Positions 1 through 7,731 of a DNA stretch of 11,799 nt are shown here, piece by piece. Under the pieces are notes generated by a model, which saw only the letters and a program-made list of their open reading frames with translations, ran no database searches and was not told the origin of the DNA. The stretch comes from an uncultured Lachnospiraceae bacterium (lineage in GTDB: Bacteria > Bacillota_A > Clostridia > Lachnospirales > Lachnospiraceae). Positions within the stretch are counted from its first letter, which is position 1; each line of letters starts with the position of its first letter. The stretch spans positions 1-11,799 of the forward strand of contig CAJUDN010000072.1 in NCBI GenBank assembly GCA_910585355.1, in the 5' to 3' direction. Made by a program: the position numbers and the translations under genes.

Positions 1-83
1 ACTGTCACGCATCAGACAGTCCACAACTTCACTTTCTGTCTGGATGGAGCACTAGCGGCATACTCCTCTGTGTGGGTCTGTGC

Positions 84-130
84 ATAAAAACACCCTGCCG
101 CAGGGACTTTTCATCCTTGACGGCAGGGCG
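84..130 (-). terminator. Rho-independent terminator after hgdB
   Basis: On the minus strand, 16 bases past the hgdB stop, an 8-bp perfect stem (CCCTGCCG pairing with CGGCAGGG, plus-strand 93-100 and 121-128) encloses a 20-base loop. It is followed by a G and a run of five T (86-90). A smaller alternative hairpin, CCCTG-CCG-CAGGG (93-105), lies inside and could compete with it. The position and T tract fit the end of the whole gcd-gct-hgd cluster. Nothing coding is seen in 1-83, which holds only short inverted repeats. Confidence 0.8.
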
Positions 131-145
131 TTATAGCAATTCAGA

Positions 146-1297
146 CTATTTACTCATCTCCAGCACATCCGCAAATGCCTGAATGGCAGTCTTCGCCTGC
201 CCAAAGTCACGCATCTGCTGGTCGATACCAAGCTTAATGTGCGGAATCTTCGCATCGTCCAGAGCTTTCTTAAGGTACGGGTACTCCATCTCCTCCGGGT
301 CACAGAACTGCTGCATAAACAGGACAAGACCCTGAGCGCCGCTCTCCTTCACCAGGTTTGCAACGAACTCACCGCGGCGGTTCTTTTCCGACTGCGGATC
401 ATAGAGAAGAACATCATGGTCAATGCCTGCAAACTGTTTCGCAAGCGCCATCATCGGACATGTCTCGTTCTCCGGAACGTCTGTCTTGAAGGAACGTGTC
501 TCGTGGGCGACGTCGTCGGCCGCGATGGCGATATTGTTCTCCTCAAAGGCGGCAAGCAGAGCTGGATTATCGCAGATGATACCGGAGGTAACCACCTTGG
601 TTCCCTGCCAGTTACATACCGGAAGCGCCTCTAATTCCTTATTTAACTCTTCAAGCTTTGCCGTGTACTCCGGCTTCTCCATAAACCAAAAAGCCTTTAA
701 TACCGCGGAACGCTTCGTGGGCGTTACAACGTCGCAGTGCTCGCCTGCCAGCTTAACGAAATTGCGGCGGGCCGCGCGGCTCTTATTGTAAACCTTAATT
801 GCGTCCCAAATCGCTTCGTTTGTAATTTCCTTACCCGCGATTTTCTCCAGCTCGCCTTTTACATGGCTGTACTGGTCGATACAGAACTGAAGGCCGAAGT
901 CCTCAAAACGGTTCTGGGGATGGGCCAGGAAAATCACGGACATCTTGTCGCCCATGGCCACGCGATAGTTCTGGCTCATGGGACGCAGGGTATCGCAGAT
1001 GGTGGGGGTGATGATTCCGTCCAGGCCGTCCATGGTTCCGTCTAAAAGCATTTCTAACGCAAGCTGTGCGATTGTGCAGTAGAAGGTTGCACAATACTCT
1101 TTCGCGCGGCTGATGGTTTTCCTGTTGGAGCCCCAGATTCCCATGGGAACCATTCCGGCAGCATAAACAAGCTCCTCCGGAGCATAGTACGGCAGGACGC
1201 CGATTACTTTTTTGCCCTGGGCCTTATATTCCGCAAGCTGCTGCTTCGGGGTGGCAGCTTTCTCTTTAAATTCATCCAATAATGCATTGATACTCAT
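146..1297 (-). CDS. hgdB: (R)-2-hydroxyglutaryl-CoA dehydratase, beta subunit
   Basis: This is the smaller subunit of component D of 2-hydroxyglutaryl-CoA dehydratase, which removes water from (R)-2-hydroxyglutaryl-CoA to give (E)-glutaconyl-CoA by a ketyl-radical mechanism. It is cytoplasmic and extremely oxygen sensitive in characterised relatives. At 383 residues it has the length usual for HgdB. Visible cysteines C69, C74 and C101 (contexts KEYCATFYC and TICDTLRPMSQ) are plausible cluster ligands. The ATG is separated from the hgdA stop by only three bases. Its ribosome binding site, GGAGG, is inside the last hgdA codons, so the two subunits are probably translationally coupled, which suits their equal stoichiometry. 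It is the last gene before the terminator. Recognition rests on remembered similarity to A. fermentans HgdB and on order after hgdC and hgdA. Confidence 0.95.
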   Translation of the reverse strand: MSINALLDEFKEKAATPKQQLAEYKAQGKKVIGVLPYYAPEELVYAAGMVPMGIWGSNRKTISRAKEYCATFYCTIAQLALEMLLDGTMDGLDGIITPTICDTLRPMSQNYRVAMGDKMSVIFLAHPQNRFEDFGLQFCIDQYSHVKGELEKIAGKEITNEAIWDAIKVYNKSRAARRNFVKLAGEHCDVVTPTKRSAVLKAFWFMEKPEYTAKLEELNKELEALPVCNWQGTKVVTSGIICDNPALLAAFEENNIAIAADDVAHETRSFKTDVPENETCPMMALAKQFAGIDHDVLLYDPQSEKNRRGEFVANLVKESGAQGLVLFMQQFCDPEEMEYPYLKKALDDAKIPHIKLGIDQQMRDFGQAKTAIQAFADVLEMSK

Positions 1298-1300
1298 TGT

Positions 1301-2740
1301 TTATGCCTCCTTTGCCTTGGCGTTTGCTTCCATTGCTTCCACAAGGCCCTGTACGCGGGTCTCATACTGTGCGGCATTGAAGTTACGCGGGTCAGCCTGG
1401 TCGCCGTCAAATCCTGCACACGGCACGCCCAGGTCAGCAGTAAAGCGGCGCTGCATCTCTGCCATGTATCCGCTCCACGGCTTACAGCTTCTGTTATAAT
1501 GAACCAGAACGCCGTCGACCTTGTTGTCGCGGCAGATGCCTTCACGCCAGTCAACGCCCTGCTCGATGCAGACGGAGTTCGGTGCCTTATAGTACGCACG
1601 CGCCATCTCGTCGATGTTGTTGTAAACAAAACCAAATGCAGGCGCATATACAACGGCCGTAACGTTCACGCCATGCTCCTTTAAGGGTTTAAACAGAGCC
1701 GGAAGCTTCGGCCAGCACGGAATGCCCTCAAACATGACGCGATACTTCTCCGGGAACGGAGTTGTTGTCTCGCCCTTCTTAATTGCCTCCTCCAGATTCT
1801 CAGCAAGAAGCTCAAAAGCCTCAGCCGCCTCAACTCTTGCGCGGGCTGTTACAACATCCGCCATATGGTTAAACAAGTCAAATCCGCTGTATGGAGCTGG
1901 CTTGTACTGTAAATAATCACAAACCTTTAACCATGCCTTGGCGGTACGGTTCGCGTTTGCACATGCCTGCTCAAACTTCTTTTCGTCAAACTTCTTTCCC
2001 GTCAGCTTTTCTAACTGGTGGATGGCCTGGTCAAACTGGGCGCGGACATATTTCACATTGGCGTCGCCCACTTCCACCGTGTTGTTGTAGGGAATATCAA
2101 TCATGATAAGCGGAACGTTGCACATACGGGCAATGTTCTCATACCATTTTGTCATGCAGTTACAGATATTGTTGCAGCAGAGAACGAAATCCGGCTGCGG
2201 AATCTGCATCTGACGAATCGGGGAAATGGCAGCCAGACGTTTTTCCTTCTCCGGACCATCCGGCAGAGCCTCAATCTCCAAAATATTGTCAAGTTGAAGA
2301 TAAGGAGTCTGCGTCTTCGGATCCTTCTTCGGCTTTCCTGTCGCTTCATCAATTACCACATTACCGTCAGCATCCTTTAAGGGCTTTCCGGTGCTGGGGT
2401 CGATGATGTACTCCCCGGTTTCCGGGTCATATTTACGGGATACGCGGACGCCTTTGGCATAGGCCAGGCTGATACGCGCATATCCGCAGATATCGTTATC
2501 ATATCCGAGATCCTCGGCGGCCTGACACATCATCTCGCCATAGCGGTTTGCTGCGATACCGGCGGCCTGATTCTCCGGATACATTACATTCAGATCAAAA
2601 GCTGCCGCAAGTTCACAGGGGAACTTGGAGGACGACCAGCCTACCAGTTCGCCTCTTTTTTTGGCTTCACGCGCATCCTTGTGGACGTCATCAACGACCT
2701 TACGAAGGGCGAGAACGCCGGGCATTACTTGTTTTGCCAT
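1301..2740 (-). CDS. hgdA: (R)-2-hydroxyglutaryl-CoA dehydratase, alpha subunit
   Basis: This is the larger subunit of the dehydratase, forming a heterodimer with HgdB and receiving a high-energy electron from HgdC. The 479-residue length is close to the roughly 477 of A. fermentans HgdA, and the sequence matches it closely from memory. Features include the N-terminal GWSSSKFPCELA segment (C42), MCQAAED (C72), NDICGYARISLAY (C85), a cysteine-rich stretch FVLCCNNICNCMTKWY (C188, C189, C193, C195) and the C-terminal FDGDQADPRNFNAAQYETRVQ. Residues about 104-145 hold a DPxTG-type repeated hairpin insert that the A. fermentans protein also has. Start: ATG preceded by AAGGAGG with normal spacing. 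It lies 65 bases after hgdC, across two tandem hairpins, and directly before hgdB. Which cysteines bind the [4Fe-4S] cluster is not settled by reading alone. Confidence 0.96.
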   Translation of the reverse strand: MAKQVMPGVLALRKVVDDVHKDAREAKKRGELVGWSSSKFPCELAAAFDLNVMYPENQAAGIAANRYGEMMCQAAEDLGYDNDICGYARISLAYAKGVRVSRKYDPETGEYIIDPSTGKPLKDADGNVVIDEATGKPKKDPKTQTPYLQLDNILEIEALPDGPEKEKRLAAISPIRQMQIPQPDFVLCCNNICNCMTKWYENIARMCNVPLIMIDIPYNNTVEVGDANVKYVRAQFDQAIHQLEKLTGKKFDEKKFEQACANANRTAKAWLKVCDYLQYKPAPYSGFDLFNHMADVVTARARVEAAEAFELLAENLEEAIKKGETTTPFPEKYRVMFEGIPCWPKLPALFKPLKEHGVNVTAVVYAPAFGFVYNNIDEMARAYYKAPNSVCIEQGVDWREGICRDNKVDGVLVHYNRSCKPWSGYMAEMQRRFTADLGVPCAGFDGDQADPRNFNAAQYETRVQGLVEAMEANAKAKEA

Positions 2741-2764
2741 AATAAATATCCTCCTTTATATGGA

Positions 2765-2797
2765 ATGTGCCTTTGCACATCCGGCCCGCAGGGGCCG
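2765..2797 (-). other. Tandem hairpins between hgdC and hgdA
   Basis: Two perfect 6-bp hairpins sit side by side in the 65-base gap: CGGCCC/GGGCCG (2782-2787 with 2792-2797, 4-base loop) and ATGTGC/GCACAT (2765-2770 with 2775-2780, 4-base loop). Neither is followed by a T run on the minus strand, so termination is unlikely. They may stabilise or process mRNA so that the dehydratase subunits are made in excess of the catalytic activator. Confidence 0.5.
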
Positions 2798-2805
2798 TTT
2801 CACAA

Positions 2806-3594
2806 TCAGCGGTTGGCTGCCTGCCATGCAAACAGGGCGGCACCCAGAGCGCCGTTATACTGAGTCAGCGGGGAAGTGTTGATTTTACAGCCAAGCTCCG
2901 CTTCCAGCGCGCTTACCACACCGGAATTCTGCGCGACGCCGCCTGTCATAACCACATCAGGGGCGACACCGATCCTATGGGCCAGTCCGGCCACGCGGCC
3001 TGCTACGGAGCGGTGGATCCCGTTGATAATATCGCATTTATCCGTTCCCATGGCCAGCTGGCTGATTACTTCACTTTCCGCAAATACGGTACAGGTAGAG
3101 CTGATTCCCACATCCTTTTTGGACATGGCTCCCAGTCTTCCCAGATCCTCAACCTTCACCTCCAGAACGCGGGCCATAACATCCAGAAACCGGCCGGTTC
3201 CGGCCGCGCACTTATCGTTCATCTGGAAATTTGTCATCGTACCGTTTTCAATATGCAGGACCTTTACGTCCTGGCCGCCGATATCAATAACCGTATGAAC
3301 GCCGGGAAACAGAAAAGCGGCTCCTCTTGCATGACAGGAGAGCTCGCTCATCTGCTTGTCTGCAACTCCCATCATCAACGAGGTACGGCCATATCCGGTC
3401 GCCAGAGTATAAGCCATATCTTCTTTTTTCATACCAGCCTCGGAAAGCACCATATCAATGGCGCGCTGGGGGCCGCTGGTGCCTGCTCCCACATCGATTA
3501 AGGACTTGGCGACAATCTCTGCGCCGTCTTTTAGAATAATACATTTGGACGCTGTGGAACCGACGTCGATTCCCAGTGTATACATTGCACTCAT
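2806..3594 (-). CDS. hgdC: 2-hydroxyglutaryl-CoA dehydratase activator (archerase)
   Basis: HgdC is the homodimeric ATPase that drives a single low-potential electron from reduced ferredoxin or flavodoxin into HgdAB at the cost of ATP. It belongs to the ASKHA (acetate kinase/Hsc70/actin) fold. The ASKHA phosphate motifs DVGSTASK (10-17) and DIGGQDVK (104-111) are visible, as is a late MTGGVAQN motif. C129 and C168 correspond, with a two-residue offset, to C127 and C166 of the A. fermentans protein, which hold one [4Fe-4S] cluster between the two subunits. The ATG at 3594 is chosen because GGAGG lies five bases upstream and it gives 262 residues, near the 260 of the family. The frame stays open upstream to 3666, but that extension has no comparable start. 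A candidate promoter and a strong hairpin separate it from gcdA. Confidence 0.96.
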   Translation of the reverse strand: MSAMYTLGIDVGSTASKCIILKDGAEIVAKSLIDVGAGTSGPQRAIDMVLSEAGMKKEDMAYTLATGYGRTSLMMGVADKQMSELSCHARGAAFLFPGVHTVIDIGGQDVKVLHIENGTMTNFQMNDKCAAGTGRFLDVMARVLEVKVEDLGRLGAMSKKDVGISSTCTVFAESEVISQLAMGTDKCDIINGIHRSVAGRVAGLAHRIGVAPDVVMTGGVAQNSGVVSALEAELGCKINTSPLTQYNGALGAALFAWQAANR

Positions 3595-3636
3595 ACAAAC
3601 CTCCGGGTCTTTTTCTGCATCATCTTTCACGAGCCA

Positions 3637-3666
3637 AGTATACCATACACCGCGCTGCCTCCGCAA
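3637..3666 (-). promoter_or_regulatory. Candidate internal promoter for hgdCAB
   Basis: Minus-strand -10 box TATACT (3637-3642) with an extended TGG just upstream, 18 bases from a weak -35 TTGCGG (3661-3666). The predicted start near 3630 leaves a 36-base leader to the hgdC ATG. It lies just downstream of a strong hairpin in the gap. The -35 is poor, so the call relies on the extended -10 box. Confidence 0.45.
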
Positions 3667-3681
3667 GCATTAACAAACATA

Positions 3682-3709
3682 TCCAGACCAGAGTCGCCCC
3701 TGGTCTGGA
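3682..3709 (-). other. Strong hairpin between gcdA and hgdC
   Basis: A perfect 10-bp inverted repeat, TCCAGACCAG and CTGGTCTGGA, with an 8-base loop lies 25 bases after the gcdA stop. On the minus strand it is preceded by a T-rich run and followed by TATGTTTGTT, a poor T tract. It could therefore be a partial terminator or an RNA end-protecting or processing element. Its place before a candidate promoter suggests a boundary between transcription modules. Confidence 0.55.
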
Positions 3710-3734
3710 CAAAAAACAAATCCTTTGGCCAAAA

Positions 3735-5504
3735 TTAAGCTTTCTTAAAGGTATCGAACTCACGGATTGCACGAGGCGTAATCATCTGGTGCATCGGGCA
3801 GATAGACTTCGGATTCTGATAAACAGCCTCGGTGAATGCCTGGATATACGGACGAAGCTCGGTCATATCAACGATCTCGTCAACCATACCAACCTTGGCG
3901 CAGTATGCCGGACGGGATTTGTCGTGGTAAAGCTTGATCATATCGTTCATCTTCTTGATGATCGGTTCCATATCCTCACCGGCCTTGCTGGCCTTCACAA
4001 GTTTTCTGGAATACATGGCGTTTGCAGCGGTTTCACCTGGCATTACATAGTACTCGCAGGCAGCCGTACCCAGGGAGTATACGTTCGTATTGTTGCCCTG
4101 CGGACCGCCCAGTACATAATGAGCGGCGGCGCTGGCCTTACGAAGGGTGATCTCCAGTGACGGAAGCCCGGAATTCTCAATGGAGTAGATTAAGGACTGA
4201 CCCAGGCCAAGTAACTCAGCCTTCTCGGCATCATCGCCGACATCAATTCCTGTGGTGTCCTGTAACCAGATCAGCGGGATTCTGTCACGGGCGCAGAGAG
4301 TTACAAACTCATTCATCTTGATGAGACCCTGGCGGTACAGCTTTCCGCCGATTCCGACAGAATTCTCTTTATATTCCGGATAGTTCATCAAAAGCCCCTG
4401 AACATTGGCGATTACGCCAACCAGAAGGCCGTTGACCTTTGCAAGACCTGTCACCATCTCCGGGCCATAGCCCTTCTTGTACTCATATAACTGGGAACCG
4501 TCAAAAAGACGGCCGATTACATCATAAACATCATACGGACGCTTTCCGTTCATTGGGATGATGCTGTAAAGGTCCTCTGCCGGAAGCAGCGGATGCTTCG
4601 GCTCATCCACGCGGAAGAACTCCAGATTATATGCCGGAAGATAGCTGATGTATTTCTTGATTCCGTCGATTACGCCGTAATCGTTCTCATAAACCTCGCG
4701 GAAGAAACCGGTCTCGTCATAGTGAACCGGAACGGAACCCGGAGCAGGAACCTTGTTCTTGCTGTTCTCAATCTGAGCGGCAACGATCTGGTCGGCCGCT
4801 TCTTTGTCGATATATCCCTTCGGGTTCATGCCGGAAAGGATGCCGGCGCCGCCGACTGCCATATTTGCCTGGCTGTGAGCGATCAGGATGGTGGGGGAAA
4901 TGCTGTGATATCCGCCGCCGGCCGGATTGGTTCCATAAATACCTACAATGACCGGAATGCCAAGCTGATTTAACTCAGAGTTGCGGAAGAACGGAGTGCC
5001 GCCGCCGCGCCTGTTGGGATATACCTGATCCTGGTACGGGAAATCAACGCCCGCGCAGTTCAGCAAGTAGACGAGCGGAATGTTCATCATCTTAGCGGCG
5101 TCGGAGCAGCGGATCAGGTTCTCGGCCTGGCCCGGTTCCCATGTTCCGGCCATCTTCTTGTTATCGGAAGCGATGATATAAACCCATTTGCCGTTTACAC
5201 ATCCAAGACCGTTGATGATGTTGGTGGAACCCATCTTGTTGTCATTGGGGTTAAACAGGCTGTTTAAAGGGCAGAAGGTGCCTGCATCCACAAGAGCGTT
5301 GATACGCTGCATGGCGGATAACTGGCCGCGCTCATTTAATTTCTCTTCTGAAGTGATGCCGGCGGCAAGGATTTCCTCAACCTTGTCGTGGATTTCCTTC
5401 TCAATTTTCCTGATCTCGCTCTCGTTTTCAGGATTCGGATTTACCAATGCCTTACCGACGGTCGGCATGTCCTGGAAATACTTAGGCATGGAAAAATAAC
5501 CCAT
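3735..5504 (-). CDS. gcdA: Glutaconyl-CoA decarboxylase, alpha (carboxyltransferase) subunit
   Basis: GcdA moves the carboxyl group of glutaconyl-CoA to biotin on GcdC, releasing crotonyl-CoA. The carboxybiotin is then decarboxylated by GcdB with Na+ export. The protein has 589 residues, almost the length of A. fermentans GcdA, and matches it closely from memory. It shows the two-domain crotonase-like carboxyltransferase layout. The N-terminal half carries SDNKKMAGTW (113-122), PNRRGGGTPFFRN (163-175) and GTNPAGGGYHS (191-201). The C-terminal half carries GGKLYRQG (386-393), QDTTGID (415-421) and GGPQGNNTN (466-474). Start: ATG at 5504 with AGGAGG at good spacing, giving the family N-terminus MGYFSMPKYF. 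It is soluble but membrane-associated through GcdB and GcdD, whose genes lie about 2.3 kb upstream, beyond gctAB. That split subunit arrangement, with gcdA between gct and hgd genes, is the layout remembered from A. fermentans. Confidence 0.97.
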   Translation of the reverse strand: MGYFSMPKYFQDMPTVGKALVNPNPENESEIRKIEKEIHDKVEEILAAGITSEEKLNERGQLSAMQRINALVDAGTFCPLNSLFNPNDNKMGSTNIINGLGCVNGKWVYIIASDNKKMAGTWEPGQAENLIRCSDAAKMMNIPLVYLLNCAGVDFPYQDQVYPNRRGGGTPFFRNSELNQLGIPVIVGIYGTNPAGGGYHSISPTILIAHSQANMAVGGAGILSGMNPKGYIDKEAADQIVAAQIENSKNKVPAPGSVPVHYDETGFFREVYENDYGVIDGIKKYISYLPAYNLEFFRVDEPKHPLLPAEDLYSIIPMNGKRPYDVYDVIGRLFDGSQLYEYKKGYGPEMVTGLAKVNGLLVGVIANVQGLLMNYPEYKENSVGIGGKLYRQGLIKMNEFVTLCARDRIPLIWLQDTTGIDVGDDAEKAELLGLGQSLIYSIENSGLPSLEITLRKASAAAHYVLGGPQGNNTNVYSLGTAACEYYVMPGETAANAMYSRKLVKASKAGEDMEPIIKKMNDMIKLYHDKSRPAYCAKVGMVDEIVDMTELRPYIQAFTEAVYQNPKSICPMHQMITPRAIREFDTFKKA

Positions 5505-5535
5505 GTGTCTTCCTCCTTATATATACGCTTTGGTG

Positions 5536-5576
5536 CCGGGATACGGTCCCTGCCCCAGGGCAGATGCCGTTCCCGG
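5536..5576 (-). other. Imperfect hairpin between gctB and gcdA
   Basis: The 152-base gap contains an outer stem CCGGGA/TCCCGG (5536-5541 with 5571-5576) extended by ACGG/CCGT across a one-base bulge. An inner stem CCCTG/CAGGG (5548-5552 with 5556-5560) has a three-base loop. No T tract follows on the minus strand. A smaller GCATG-TCTC-CATGC hairpin lies further upstream in the same gap. No convincing gene is present here. Confidence 0.4.
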
Positions 5577-5656
5577 TATGGTTTATGCCAGTGACGAACC
5601 AGACGGGCATGTCTCCATGCACACCGGTTCCGTTTCCAATTAAAGATCCTTCCGGA

Positions 5657-6463
5657 TTATTTCTCCTTCGGCACCTTGATGAAAGCCTGGCCGGGATCGA
5701 TCTCTTCACGGATCAGACGGATAATCTCCGGATCCGGGCCTTCCATAAGCTCGGCTCTCGTAATGTCAATCTCAAAGCCTGTGTTCTCCTGTACCATTTC
5801 CGGGCTGGAGAATGGATAGTAGTAAGCCAGGTACATTCTCTTGGTCTCGTCGTCAAACTTCATAATGCCAAGATCTGTAACTACCATCTGCGGTCCGCGG
5901 TTTCCGGGAAGTCCTGCTCTCTCGCGTCCGCCGGGGCCGTCCATCCAGCCACAGCTTGTGATGTAATCCACATGATCCATGAATCTTCTCTTCTGGTGCT
6001 GCATCATGATTACCGTGTTACAGAAAGTGGCAATACCGTTTGCACCGCCGGAACCTGTGAAACGCGTCTGGGGCTTTACATAGTCGCCCTTTCCGAAGAT
6101 ACAGGTGGAGTTAACGTTGCCGTAAGGGTCAATCTGCGCGCCGCCGATGAAAGCGATCAGACGGTCCTCATCATGAAGCCACTCATTGGCCTCGAAGCCG
6201 ACGAAACGGACGTTGGGCCACTGTACGGCACAGTGAGCCATGAAACGGTTATCGCCGACAGAACGCGGTACCTCAACCGGAGAGCAATCCATAAGTCCGC
6301 TCTCTACGATCGGATGGCAGCTCGGGCAAACCGCGCGCTTTGCAAGAGAAGCGCCGATTAACGGAAGGCCGGTGCCAACGATAACGATCTGATTTTCCTT
6401 AATACTTTTTGCGATGGCATACGCCTGCATTTCCTGCTTTGTATACTTTGTATAATCAGCCAT
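5657..6463 (-). CDS. gctB: Glutaconate CoA-transferase, subunit B
   Basis: With GctA this makes the class I CoA-transferase that moves CoA from acetyl-CoA to (R)-2-hydroxyglutarate or glutaconate. The subunit carries the catalytic glutamate. Starting from the ATG at 6463, PIVESGLMD puts that glutamate at residue 54, the position of Glu54 in the A. fermentans enzyme. That start also has GGGGGAGG nine bases upstream and gives 268 residues, close to the known 266. The frame is open further upstream to 6517, but that would add 18 residues overlapping the end of gctA, so the shorter start is chosen. The gene begins 19 bases after the gctA stop, with its ribosome binding site almost touching that stop, consistent with coupled translation of a heteromeric enzyme. 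Confidence 0.96.
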   Translation of the reverse strand: MADYTKYTKQEMQAYAIAKSIKENQIVIVGTGLPLIGASLAKRAVCPSCHPIVESGLMDCSPVEVPRSVGDNRFMAHCAVQWPNVRFVGFEANEWLHDEDRLIAFIGGAQIDPYGNVNSTCIFGKGDYVKPQTRFTGSGGANGIATFCNTVIMMQHQKRRFMDHVDYITSCGWMDGPGGRERAGLPGNRGPQMVVTDLGIMKFDDETKRMYLAYYYPFSSPEMVQENTGFEIDITRAELMEGPDPEIIRLIREEIDPGQAFIKVPKEK

Positions 6464-6482
6464 TTTTCTTTTCCTCCCCCAA

Positions 6483-7583
6483 TTAGTGTCTGGTAGAATA
6501 GCCAAGGTGCGGCTCATTCTTAAGGTTCATCAGGCGCGCTCCGCCCAAAACGTTAAGAAGATCGTCCTGATCCTTGCAGCCATACACATATTTCTGAAGG
6601 TAGTCCTTGAAAGTCTCCGGAACTTTTGTGCCGTCGGCAGCATCCTTTGCAGCCTGGGCAGCCTTCTCAGCGGCGGCAGCCAGTTTTTCATCCTCAGGCT
6701 TTGCGGCAGCCGCTTTGGCCGCCTTATCGGCTGCTTTCTGAAGCTGAGCCTTTGCATCTTCCTCATTCAGATACATAGAGGCCAGGTTGTACTCCTTCAG
6801 AGCCTTGTCGTCGTCGTCATAATAGTTGTAGCACTGGGACGGCCATGCCCCATACGGCGCGCGCACAACGGCGTTTACGCACTCGCCGAAGATTCTTGTC
6901 TTCGTGGGATCTCTGCGGATATACTCGTCGCTTACGATTTCTTCACAGGTTACGATGGTGCGCTTTGCGGCGATTGCGATATCAATATCGTGGAACTCGT
7001 CGCCCTCGATAATGCAGGTTCCGTCCGGGGACGCCTGCTGAACATGGATAATCGCGCAGTCTAACTTCGGAACCGGAACGGCAAGGAGTTTTTCGCCCGG
7101 CTCAAGAGGATTCTCGATCTCGACGCACTTTAAATTGTCAACGCCTTCCATGGTTCTTCTCTGCTCTTCACTGATCCCCCAAAATTTCACAAGGCCGGAA
7201 CCCTGCATCATTCTTACCGGAAGATACGGAAGACCTAAGGACGCGGCATGAAGCTGCAGCATCAGAACATCCTGGGAATAGTCCTCATAAACCAGCTCGC
7301 CCTTCTCAATTGCTGCGCGGAAGCGGCGGGCAACGTTCGTATAACCGGAGTTTGCGGTATAGCAGTTAATATAGGCTCTGATACGGCCCTCGCCGATTAA
7401 CATATCCCAGTCGCCGCCTGCAGGTCCGGACCAGCCTACAAAACCGGTCTTGCCCTGACGAAGAATTTCGTAAACCGCAGCATAGGGTTTGCGGTTAGTG
7501 GTAAAGCCGCCGAAGCACAGTACATCGTTGTCTTGAACGTACTTCTCTACGGCATCGTGTAATGACATAACTTTATTAGCCAC
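6483..7583 (-). CDS. gctA: Glutaconate CoA-transferase, subunit A, with Ala/Lys-rich insert
   Basis: GctA is the non-catalytic partner of GctB in the CoA-transferase. Family landmarks include GGFTTNRKP (25-33), VGWSGPAGGDWDML (49-62), the VQQASPDGTCIIEG segment (181-194) and the C-terminal YLQKYVYGCKD. The start is GTG at 7583 with AAGGAGG seven bases upstream. At 366 residues it is about 45 longer than the 320 of A. fermentans GctA. The excess maps to residues about 277-320, a run dominated by Ala, Lys, Glu and Asp that looks like an amphipathic or coiled helix inserted just before the conserved C-terminal segment. The frame is uninterrupted through it, so it is a real insertion rather than a sequencing artefact. 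A good candidate promoter lies 61 bases upstream. Confidence 0.96.
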   Translation of the reverse strand: MANKVMSLHDAVEKYVQDNDVLCFGGFTTNRKPYAAVYEILRQGKTGFVGWSGPAGGDWDMLIGEGRIRAYINCYTANSGYTNVARRFRAAIEKGELVYEDYSQDVLMLQLHAASLGLPYLPVRMMQGSGLVKFWGISEEQRRTMEGVDNLKCVEIENPLEPGEKLLAVPVPKLDCAIIHVQQASPDGTCIIEGDEFHDIDIAIAAKRTIVTCEEIVSDEYIRRDPTKTRIFGECVNAVVRAPYGAWPSQCYNYYDDDDKALKEYNLASMYLNEEDAKAQLQKAADKAAKAAAAKPEDEKLAAAAEKAAQAAKDAADGTKVPETFKDYLQKYVYGCKDQDDLLNVLGGARLMNLKNEPHLGYSTRH

Positions 7584-7643
7584 AATAAAGCCTCCTTAAA
7601 ATATGTATTTATTTTGATCTGTCCGGCCTGATGCCCTGTCCGC

Positions 7644-7671
7644 ATTATATTCAGCCAAGTCTCCTTGTCTA
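7644..7671 (-). promoter_or_regulatory. Candidate promoter for gctAB-gcdA
   Basis: On the minus strand a perfect -10 box TATAAT (7644-7649) lies 16 bases from TAGACA (7666-7671), five of six matches to the -35 consensus. Initiation near 7637 would give a leader of about 53 bases ending in AAGGAGG and the gctA GTG. It would let gctAB-gcdA be transcribed apart from gcdDCB. Confidence 0.55.
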
Positions 7672-7690
7672 TTCTCCCATCTGCTGCGTT

Positions 7691-7731
7691 GGATTTTCCA
7701 GCCGCAGCCACCGCCGCGCCGTCGAAAATCC
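7691..7731. repeat. Inverted repeat in the gcdB-gctA gap, possible dispersed repeat
   Basis: The 261-base gap 7584-7844 holds a perfect 8-bp inverted repeat, GGATTTTC and GAAAATCC, around a 25-base GC-rich, C-dominated centre. Two overlapping minus-strand reading frames of 72 and 84 codons cross it, but neither has a convincing start site, domain or codon pattern. Their translations resemble, from vague memory, spurious hypothetical peptides seen in several clostridial genomes, which would fit a multicopy intergenic repeat. No clear terminator follows gcdB in this gap. Confidence 0.3.

Noticed and set aside
1..42. Short inverted repeats ACTGTC/GACAGT and CAGACAG/CTGTCTG at the window start.
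   Set aside because: They are short, overlapping and lack any T tract, and without sequence to the left their role cannot be judged.
2767..3501. A 244-codon plus-strand open frame opposite hgdC.
   Set aside because: It lies fully antisense to a strongly recognised gene, shows no domain, and reflects the GC-rich codon pattern of the real gene.
5564..6361. A 265-codon plus-strand open frame opposite gctB.
   Set aside because: It is antisense to gctB, whose catalytic glutamate and length are verified. No ribosome binding site or domain supports the plus-strand frame.
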